Shown: positions 1 through 8,564 of the stretch, piece after piece | Numbering within the stretch: position 1 is the stretch's first letter | How the letters are laid out: every line of letters begins with the position of its first letter | Position numbers and translations under genes: made by a program | Notes under the pieces: model-generated | Told to the model about the DNA's origin: nothing | Database searches by the model: none | The model's input: the letters and a program-made list of their open reading frames with translations, nothing else | Source: Desulfovibrio sp. | GTDB lineage: Bacteria; Desulfobacterota; Desulfovibrionia; Desulfovibrionales; Desulfovibrionaceae | Assembly: GCA_031270875.1 (NCBI GenBank) | Contig: JAISXC010000077.1 | Span: forward strand, 1 to 8,564 | Direction of reading: 5' to 3' | Length of the DNA stretch: 8,564 nt

Positions 1-330
1 GCCATCAATTTCTTTGCCACCTGGTGCCCCCCCTGTCGGGCGGAGATTTCCGAACTCTCCCGCGCCGCCCGTGAATATGCCGGCAACGATGTCATGTTTG
101 TCGGACTTTCCGTGGATGAAAATCCCAACAAGGTGGAATCCTTCGTCAAAAATATGGGGGTAGGTTACCCCGTATACATGGCCGGCCGGGACATAACCGG
201 CGCTTACCGCGTCAGTGGCATCCCGCACAACGCCTTTTATTCCAAAAACGGCCTGCTGATGATTTCAGAGCCGGGAGTTCTTGACAATCCGACGTTGAGA
301 ATGATTATCAACAAACTTCTTGAATTCTGA
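1..330 (+). CDS. TlpA/ResA-type thioredoxin-like protein (3' part; 5' end outside window)
   Basis: The reading frame is open from base 1 to a TGA at 328-330, giving the last 109 residues. It begins just before the redox motif W-C-P-P-C at visible residues 8-12 (cysteines 9 and 12), inside the typical NFFATWC strand. A conserved cis-proline segment, G-I-P-H, lies at residues 73-76, followed by a strand and the G-L-L turn of the thioredoxin fold. Proteins of this family are usually anchored outside the cytoplasmic membrane by a signal peptide or lipobox and reduce disulfides, often in cytochrome c maturation. That N-terminal part is not visible, so location is inferred. The residue after the cis-proline is His, where many TlpA/ResA proteins have Thr. 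The next gene starts 5 nt downstream, so the two are probably co-transcribed. The fold is certain; the exact substrate is not. Confidence 0.87.
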   Translation, partial: AINFFATWCPPCRAEISELSRAAREYAGNDVMFVGLSVDENPNKVESFVKNMGVGYPVYMAGRDITGAYRVSGIPHNAFYSKNGLLMISEPGVLDNPTLRMIINKLLEF

Positions 331-335
331 ATCTG

Positions 336-881
336 ATGAAGCAATATACCATACGCAAGGCGCACCAGAACGATGTAAGAGCAATGCATGAACTTTTGCT
401 GCACTCCGCGCAACAGGGTCTTTTGTTGCCGCGCGCCCTTATCTACCTTTACAGTCACATACGCAACTTTTTTGTGGCGGAGTCACCGGAAGGAGACATC
501 GTCGCCTGTTGCGCGCTGGCGCCAATATGGGAAGACCTGGGTGAAATCTGTTCCCTGGTTGTGCGTGACGGACTGCATCGTCAGGGTTTGGGGCGGCGCC
601 TTGTCGAAGCCTGCATCAGCGAGTGCGAATCACTGCATTTGAAAAAAATTTTCGCCCTGACCTACCAGGAAGCCTTTTTTATCAACCTTGGTTTCATTGT
701 GGTGGAAAAAGACGTTCTGCCGCAAAAAATCTGGGCGGATTGCGTAAACTGCCCCAAATATCCAGACTGCGACGAAATCGCCGTATTGCTGGATCTTTCC
801 GGCAACAAAAACAAATCCGCGCCATCCACCGCCAGTACTCCTCCGACGCTCCCCCTGAAGAAGGAGAAAAACTGTGGCTGA
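336..881 (+). CDS. GNAT N-acetyltransferase, short ArgA-type (probable N-acetylglutamate synthase)
   Basis: A 181-residue GNAT protein starting M-K-Q-Y-T-I-R-K-A, the usual first beta strand. The acetyl-CoA pyrophosphate loop R-Q-G-L-G-R is at residues 82-87, preceded by the strand I-C-S-L-V-V. An F-F-x-N-L-G-F segment at 114-120 is the common GNAT C-terminal element. Residues 128-150 (L-P-Q-K-I-W, then Cys136, Cys139 and Cys145, then D-E-I-A-V) match what I recall of single-domain ArgA-like acetyltransferases, which acetylate glutamate in the first step of arginine synthesis and lack the kinase-like domain of E. coli ArgA. The last 25 or so residues are low-complexity (Ser/Thr/Pro, then Lys). 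Their codons also carry the hpt ribosome binding site, and the gene overlaps hpt by 8 nt. No Shine-Dalgarno is visible, so translation may couple to the upstream gene 5 nt away. Glutamate as substrate is inferred; GNAT membership is clear. Confidence 0.85.
   Translation: MKQYTIRKAHQNDVRAMHELLLHSAQQGLLLPRALIYLYSHIRNFFVAESPEGDIVACCALAPIWEDLGEICSLVVRDGLHRQGLGRRLVEACISECESLHLKKIFALTYQEAFFINLGFIVVEKDVLPQKIWADCVNCPKYPDCDEIAVLLDLSGNKNKSAPSTASTPPTLPLKKEKNCG
861..866 (+). promoter_or_regulatory. Shine-Dalgarno for hpt, inside the GNAT gene
   Basis: AAGGAG lies 7 nt before a GTG codon at 874-876, ideal spacing. It supports GTG as the hpt start even though it overlaps the end of the GNAT gene by 8 nt. 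Confidence 0.8.
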
Positions 882-1416
882 CGCGCTGCGGGTGACAGGG
901 TTGAGAGAAATTTTTACTCCCCGCCAGATATCGTTGCGCATACAAGAACTTGCAAAAGACATTGATGCTCTTTATGGTGAAGAACCGCTCGTGGCGATAT
1001 GTGTTCTTAAAGGCGCTTTTGTGTTTTGCAGCGACTTGGTGCGCTGCTTGCGCAACAAAAACATCGAAGTGGATTTCGTGCGTCTTTTCAGCTACGGAAA
1101 CAGTTCCGCAAGCTCGGAACAGGTGGTCATCAACAAGGATGTGGACATCCCCCTGAACGGCAAACACGTTCTGATAGTGGAAGATATAGTGGACAGCGGC
1201 CGGAGCATGCATTTTCTGCTGGAGAGACTGGCCGCACGCAATGTGCGCAGCTTGCGTCTGGCGGCGTTCATTGACAAGCATGAACGCCGGGAAGTCGCGG
1301 TACACGTCGACTTTGCCGCTTTTCGCGTGGACAGGGGATTCATGGTAGGTTACGGACTTGATTATGCCGAACGCTGGCGCGCCTTGCCGGCCGTTTGCGA
1401 GATTATAGCGGGGTAA
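874..1416 (+). CDS. hpt: Hypoxanthine (-guanine) phosphoribosyltransferase
   Basis: A 180-residue cytoplasmic purine-salvage enzyme that joins hypoxanthine or guanine to PRPP, giving IMP or GMP. The hallmark PRPP-binding motif V-L-I-V-E-D-I-V-D-S-G is at residues 99-109. The L-K-G turn that contacts pyrophosphate is at 45-47 in V-L-K-G-A-F-V-F. The mobile catalytic loop with its S-Y-G stretch is near 73-75. A base-contacting Lys lies in I-D-K-H-E-R-R near 133-139, and the closing G-F-M-V-G-Y-G-L-D-Y segment at 155-164 is typical. Length fits bacterial HPRTs (about 175-185 residues). The GTG start is chosen because AAGGAG sits 7 nt upstream. It overlaps the acetyltransferase by 8 nt and lies 8 nt before the zinc-ribbon gene, so it is an operon member. 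XPRT or other type-I PRTases are less likely given the match to Hpt motifs. Confidence 0.95.
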   Translation: MADALRVTGLREIFTPRQISLRIQELAKDIDALYGEEPLVAICVLKGAFVFCSDLVRCLRNKNIEVDFVRLFSYGNSSASSEQVVINKDVDIPLNGKHVLIVEDIVDSGRSMHFLLERLAARNVRSLRLAAFIDKHERREVAVHVDFAAFRVDRGFMVGYGLDYAERWRALPAVCEIIAG

Positions 1417-1424
1417 AACATTCA

Positions 1425-2123
1425 ATGGAAATTCAATGTCCCAAATGCGCCAGCAGATTCAATCTGCCTGAAGGTCTCGCGCAGGACGGCGTGAAGCTGC
1501 GCTGTTCCGTCTGCAAAACAGTTTTTCCCTACTCGGCGCCGGACACAAGGGCGACCGAGCAGCCACCACGGCCGGCGGGAAAAGACGCGACCAAAACGAA
1601 GGCCGGCCGCAAAACAGCGCTTGCCGTTCTTTTGCTCGCGCTTGGCCTCGCGGGTGGTTTTTGGGGATACTTCTGGTACGGCCGGCAAACCCCCGCGCCC
1701 GCTCCGGAGGATGTCGCGCAGAAAGTCGCCCGGCTGACCATGCGCAATGTGCGGCAATATTATGTCGACAACGAAAAAATCGGCAAGGTCATGGTAATCG
1801 AAGGGAAAGTGGTCAACGAATTTTCCCGGCCAAAGGCCCTGATCGCCGTGGAGGCCGCCATCTACGACAAGGACAAAAAACCCCTTTCCGTCAAGAAACA
1901 AATGGCCGGAACGCAACTCTCGCTCTTTCAGTTACAGGTTTTGAGCGAAAAGGAAATGGAATCTTTTCTGAACAACAAAATAGAAATTCTTTCCAATAAT
2001 ATCAATGTGCCGCAGGGCGGAGAAGTGCCCTTCATGGTGCTTTTTTACGCTCCGCCGTCCGGCGTGGCGGAGTTCGGCGTGCGGATTGTCGATGTGCAGG
2101 ATGCGGACGCAACGGGAAAATAG
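1425..2123 (+). CDS. MJ0042-type zinc-ribbon, single-pass membrane protein with DUF3426-like domain; function unknown
   Basis: 232 residues from the ATG at 1425. The protein opens with M-E-I-Q-C-P-K-C and has a zinc ribbon with ligands Cys5, Cys8, Cys27 and Cys30, the MJ0042 pattern. A basic/proline-rich linker (about 40-63) leads to one hydrophobic helix at about 64-84, rich in Ala, Leu and Gly, followed by a Pro-Ala stretch. Residues 98-225 form a beta-rich domain (V-I-E-G-K-V-V-N at 124-131, then a V-P-F-M-V-L-F strand near 201-207) matching the DUF3426 architecture. Positive charges before the helix predict a cytoplasmic zinc ribbon and an extracytoplasmic C-terminal domain. An in-frame TTG at 1395 would add 10 residues inside hpt, but family proteins begin right at the ribbon. 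No strong Shine-Dalgarno is visible. The gene lies 8 nt after hpt and 63 nt before prmC. Architecture is clear; no function is established from it. Confidence 0.85.
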   Translation: MEIQCPKCASRFNLPEGLAQDGVKLRCSVCKTVFPYSAPDTRATEQPPRPAGKDATKTKAGRKTALAVLLLALGLAGGFWGYFWYGRQTPAPAPEDVAQKVARLTMRNVRQYYVDNEKIGKVMVIEGKVVNEFSRPKALIAVEAAIYDKDKKPLSVKKQMAGTQLSLFQLQVLSEKEMESFLNNKIEILSNNINVPQGGEVPFMVLFYAPPSGVAEFGVRIVDVQDADATGK

Positions 2124-2186
2124 GCCGCCCGCGGAACATCCCACGGATCAGGTTCCGAGCCGCCGCAACCTTGGCGTCTGCCCGCA

Positions 2187-3038
2187 ATGCGTCTGCGCCG
2201 GTATGTGACGGAAGCCGGACGGCGGCTCAATGCCGCGGGAGTGGACAGCCCGTACCTGTGCGCCCGGCTTCTGGTTTGCCGCCTCCTTGAGATTACCAGT
2301 CTGGATTGCATTGTCGATACTGACAGGGAACTGACGGAGGAACAAATTTTCTCTCTGGATCATCTGCTTCTTCGCAGGATCAACGGAGAACCCCTGGCCT
2401 ATCTTCTTGGGAAAAAAGAATTTTTCAGCCGCAGTTTCTACATTACGCCGGACACCTTGATTCCACGCCCTGAAACGGAATTGCTTGTTGAGACGGCCCT
2501 CGCGTTTCTGCCGGGATCCCGCCGGCTGTTTTTTGCGGATATCGGCTCAGGTTCCGGTTGCATCGGCATAACTCTGGCTCTGGAACGCAAGCTCTGGCGC
2601 GGCCTGCTTCTGGACGTTTCCAAAAAAGCGCTGGATGTCGCAAAAACCAACGCCCGAAGGCTCGACGCGGTCTCAAGCCTTGCATGCGTTCAGGCGGATA
2701 TGTACTGGACGCCGATACGGCCGTGCTCCTGCGATCTTGTAGTGAGCAACCCTCCCTATGTCGGGGAGTCCGAAACGGCGCGGATCATGGAGGAAGTGCT
2801 GCGCTTCGAGCCGCACGAGGCGCTTTTTTCCTCCCGTAACGGCACAGCCCACCTTACGGCCGTCATCCGGCTGGCCGCGCGCGCGCTCAAAAAAAACGGT
2901 CTGACCCTTGTGGAACACGGCGCGGAACAGGGGGAGAAAACACGCGCGTTGTTCGATGCTACAGGCTCTTTCCGCAACATAAGGACATTCCGCGATTTGG
3001 CGGGGCTGGAACGCTGCACCTGCGCCGTCAAGTCGTAG
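2187..3038 (+). CDS. prmC: Peptide chain release factor N5-glutamine methyltransferase
   Basis: A 283-residue cytoplasmic enzyme that methylates the glutamine of the GGQ motif in RF1 and RF2 using S-adenosylmethionine, raising peptide-release efficiency. The helical N-terminal domain (1 to about 75) ends with G-E-P-L-A-Y-L-L-G at 67-75. L-I-P-R-P-E-T-E at 91-98 is a PrmC signature. The SAM-binding loop D-I-G-S-G-S-G-C-I-G is at 118-127, the acidic residue after strand 2 is Asp143, and the catalytic N-P-P-Y is at 188-191. L-V-E-H-G near 241-245 resembles E. coli PrmC. Length and N-terminus fit the family, which supports the ATG at 2187. No Shine-Dalgarno is seen. Upstream the frame stays open, with no ATG, GTG or TTG, back to the TAG that ends the zinc-ribbon gene. 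PrmB is less likely because of the release-factor-type N-terminal domain. Confidence 0.95.
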   Translation: MRLRRYVTEAGRRLNAAGVDSPYLCARLLVCRLLEITSLDCIVDTDRELTEEQIFSLDHLLLRRINGEPLAYLLGKKEFFSRSFYITPDTLIPRPETELLVETALAFLPGSRRLFFADIGSGSGCIGITLALERKLWRGLLLDVSKKALDVAKTNARRLDAVSSLACVQADMYWTPIRPCSCDLVVSNPPYVGESETARIMEEVLRFEPHEALFSSRNGTAHLTAVIRLAARALKKNGLTLVEHGAEQGEKTRALFDATGSFRNIRTFRDLAGLERCTCAVKS

Positions 3039-3067
3039 CCTCAGACTTTTCGCCGCCAAAAATGCTG

Positions 3068-3096
3068 TTGCGAAGAACCGCAAGAATATCTATGAT
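3068..3096 (+). promoter_or_regulatory. Candidate sigma70-type promoter for uvrB-ligA
   Basis: TTGCGA (3068-3073) is separated by 17 nt from TATGAT (3091-3096). The -10 matches consensus at 5 of 6 positions and the -35 at 4 of 6. Transcription would be expected to start near 3103, only about 8 nt before the uvrB ATG at 3111. The prmC-uvrB gap of 72 nt is otherwise empty. This is a pattern match by eye, without experimental support. Confidence 0.45.
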
Positions 3097-3110
3097 TCCC
3101 ACCCGCGCAC

Positions 3111-7237
<4,127 letters not shown>

Positions 7238-7288
7238 GTCCGGCGCTGTACGCCGCGAACGCAATTTCAGGCCGTCCGCTCAGAATAC

Positions 7289-7294
7289 AAGGAG
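7289..7294 (+). promoter_or_regulatory. Shine-Dalgarno for dapB
   Basis: AAGGAG lies 5 nt before the ATG at 7300, in the 62-nt gap after ligA. It confirms the dapB start. No clear promoter pair was found in that gap, so dapB may be read from upstream. Confidence 0.8.
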
Positions 7295-7299
7295 AAATC

Positions 7300-8085
7300 A
7301 TGAAAACAGCGATTGTGATTGTTGGGGCGAATGGACGAATGGGCAGAACAGTCACCGGTCTTGTGACCGCCGACCCGGAGTTGAGTCTTGCCGGTCTTGT
7401 GGACCGTGAGGAGGAGGTGCATGCGCTTGCCGCTTTCCACTGTCCGGCGGCCGACAACCTGGAGGATATTCTGCCCGGAGCGCCGCAAGCGGTCATTGTC
7501 GACTTCACCGCGCCGTCGGCAAGTCTGCACTCCGCGCATACCGCGGCAGAAACGGGACATCCCCTTGTTATCGGCACAACTGGATTCACGGATGACCAGA
7601 TGCGGCAATTGCGCAATTTTGCGGAAAGAACGCCGATTTTCTGGGCCTCCAACATGAGCGTCGGCGTAAATGTGATCCTGAAAATTCTGCCGGAGCTGGC
7701 CCGCGCCCTCGGCGAGAAATACGATATCGAAATTGTGGAACTCCACCATAACCGCAAAAAAGATTCTCCCAGCGGCACGGCCCTTGCGCTCGGCGCCCGC
7801 CTCGCCCAGACGCGCGGATGGAATTTTTCCGGAGCGCGTTGCTTCTCGCGAGACGGTATTATAGGAGAGCGCCCCAAGGAGCAGATCGGAATTCAGGCCG
7901 TTCGCGGCGGGGACGTCGTCGGCGTGCATACCGTTTACTTTCTGGGACAGGGTGAACGCATTGAACTGTGCCATCAGGCGCATTCACGGGAAAATTTCGC
8001 TCAGGGGGCTCTGCGGGCGGCGCGCTGGATTGCCGGCCAAAAACCCGGCAAACTTTACGGCATGCTGGACTTGCTGAATGAATGA
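7300..8085 (+). CDS. dapB: 4-hydroxy-tetrahydrodipicolinate reductase
   Basis: A 261-residue cytoplasmic enzyme of the diaminopimelate/lysine pathway. It reduces the DapA product with NAD(P)H to tetrahydrodipicolinate, feeding peptidoglycan and lysine synthesis. The nucleotide-binding loop G-A-N-G-R-M-G-R is at 9-16. Asp35-Arg36 at the end of the second strand align with E38-R39 of E. coli DapB, which bind both NADH and NADPH, so dual cofactor use is plausible. G-T-T-G is at 92-95. The catalytic signature E-L-H-H-N-R-K-K-D-S-P-S-G-T-A is at 147-161, with the His pair 149-150, Lys154 and the substrate-binding Gly159-Thr160. Length is close to the usual 260-275. AAGGAG 5 nt upstream fixes the start. 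The stop codon lies inside a 14-bp palindrome. ligA precedes by 62 nt and rplM follows by 104 nt; neither is a pathway partner. Confidence 0.97.
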   Translation: MKTAIVIVGANGRMGRTVTGLVTADPELSLAGLVDREEEVHALAAFHCPAADNLEDILPGAPQAVIVDFTAPSASLHSAHTAAETGHPLVIGTTGFTDDQMRQLRNFAERTPIFWASNMSVGVNVILKILPELARALGEKYDIEIVELHHNRKKDSPSGTALALGARLAQTRGWNFSGARCFSRDGIIGERPKEQIGIQAVRGGDVVGVHTVYFLGQGERIELCHQAHSRENFAQGALRAARWIAGQKPGKLYGMLDLLNE

Positions 8086-8093
8086 CGTCATTC
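8080..8093. repeat. Perfect 14-bp palindrome over the dapB stop codon
   Basis: GAATGACGTCATTC equals its own reverse complement and includes the dapB TGA at 8083-8085. No T-run follows, so it is not a rho-independent terminator. It has the form of a dimeric regulator site and lies 33 nt upstream of the rplM -35 box, but no function is known from the sequence. Confidence 0.6.
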
Positions 8094-8125
8094 CGGTAAA
8101 ATATGCCCCTGTTGTTCCAATCCGC

Positions 8126-8154
8126 TTGACTTGCCTTCAAGAAAAGCATAGATT
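8126..8154 (+). promoter_or_regulatory. Sigma70-type promoter for rplM
   Basis: TTGACT (8126-8131) is separated by 17 nt from TAGATT (8149-8154). The -35 matches consensus at 5 of 6 positions and the -10 at 4 of 6, with ideal spacing. Transcription would start near 8161, leaving a leader of about 29 nt that contains the Shine-Dalgarno. A strong promoter directly upstream of a ribosomal protein gene is expected. Confidence 0.65.
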
Positions 8155-8174
8155 ATTTCCCTTTAGTGAGCAAC

Positions 8175-8180
8175 GAGGAG
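8175..8180 (+). promoter_or_regulatory. Shine-Dalgarno for rplM
   Basis: GAGGAG lies 9 nt before the ATG at 8190. It fixes the rplM start. Confidence 0.8.
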
Positions 8181-8189
8181 TTTATTCCG

Positions 8190-8564
8190 ATGAAAACATT
8201 CAGTCCCACCCCAAAGGACATCAACCGCCAATGGTTTGTGGTGGATGCCCAAGGGCAGATCCTTGGACGCCTAGCGAGCCAGATTGCCCATCGTCTGCGC
8301 GGCAAGCACAAACCCGAGTTTGCGCCGCATATGGATAACGGAGATTTCATCGTGGTCGTCAACTGTGAAAAAATAAAAGTTACCGGCGCAAAACAGGCCG
8401 ACAAGAAATATTATCGCCACTCCGGCTGGGTGGGCGGCCTCAAGACGAGAAGCCTCGGTGATCTGCTGGCCGACAAGCCCGCCCGCGTTTTGATGACCGC
8501 CGTGCGCGGCATGTTGCCCAAAAACCGGCTGGGGCGCGCCATACTGAAAAAGCTCAAAATATAT
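8190..8564 (+). CDS. rplM: 50S ribosomal protein L13 (3' end outside window)
   Basis: The first 125 residues of L13, an early-assembling 23S rRNA-binding protein of the large subunit; about 17-20 residues are missing relative to the usual 142-145. The sequence opens M-K-T-F-S-P-T-P and continues with W-F-V-V-D-A (15-20) and L-G-R-L-A (25-29). It then shows the K-H-K-P-E-F-A-P stretch around 39-46 and the G-D-F-I-V-V-V-N strand. It contains [10 protein letters not shown], the RNA-binding region, and ends in the conserved [12 protein letters not shown] and K-L-K-I-Y. The frame is open to the last base. GAGGAG upstream and a good promoter indicate that it starts its own transcription unit, which in most bacteria continues into rpsI (S9). 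rpsI would lie beyond the window and is not seen. Confidence 0.97.
   Translation, partial: MKTFSPTPKDINRQWFVVDAQGQILGRLASQIAHRLRGKHKPEFAPHMDNGDFIVVVNCEKIKVTGAKQADKKYYRHSGWVGGLKTRSLGDLLADKPARVLMTAVRGMLPKNRLGRAILKKLKIY

Noticed and set aside
1395..1424. TTG start adding 10 residues to the zinc-ribbon protein
   Set aside because: It would overlap hpt, and MJ0042 proteins normally begin right at the ribbon; the ATG at 1425 fits better.
694..1425. 243-codon open frame on the - strand
   Set aside because: Antisense to the acetyltransferase and hpt, with no domain and no ribosome binding site.
7241..7255. Small hairpin (5-bp GC stem, 5-nt loop) after ligA as a terminator
   Set aside because: The stem is short and no T-run follows.
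8078..8338. 86-codon + frame starting in an ATGA overlap with the dapB stop
   Set aside because: It runs out of frame through the well-supported rplM start and has no family resemblance, despite the attractive overlap.

Overview
The window is a tightly packed, single-strand stretch of bacterial housekeeping chromosome. Nine protein genes all read on the + strand. The first (a TlpA-type thioredoxin) lacks its 5' end and the last (rplM) lacks its 3' end. Gene content and protein style (short ArgA-type GNAT, hpt, an MJ0042 zinc-ribbon membrane protein, prmC, uvrB, ligA, dapB, rplM) and moderately GC-rich codon use suggest a Desulfovibrio-like sulfate reducer (Desulfovibrionales, formerly Deltaproteobacteria). 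That placement is a family-level impression from reading the proteins; no search was run.

Positions 1-2123 hold four closely spaced genes: tlpA-like, GNAT, hpt and zinc-ribbon/DUF3426, with gaps of 5 and 8 nt and one 8-nt overlap. prmC follows after 63 nt and reads in the same frame as the zinc-ribbon gene across a TAG stop. A 72-nt gap then precedes uvrB and holds a plausible promoter placed so close to the start that the mRNA would have almost no leader. uvrB and ligA are only 2 nt apart and are probably translationally coupled. A 62-nt gap leads to dapB, which has a clear Shine-Dalgarno. A 104-nt gap, the longest here, carries a good sigma70-type promoter for rplM. No stretch longer than 300 nt lacks a gene.

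The genes serve different core processes: periplasmic thiol redox, N-acetylglutamate formation (arginine), purine salvage, release-factor methylation, nucleotide excision repair with nick sealing, lysine/diaminopimelate synthesis, and the ribosome. The only obvious functional pair is uvrB-ligA, which supply damage verification and final sealing in excision repair. I saw no tRNA, rRNA, CRISPR, insertion sequence, phage gene or convincing rho-independent terminator.

I found no undescribed multi-gene system. The points most worth a second look are the zinc-ribbon/DUF3426 gene next to a translation-factor methyltransferase, prmC lying in frame behind an amber stop, the near-leaderless uvrB promoter, and substitutions in the adenylation pocket of LigA.
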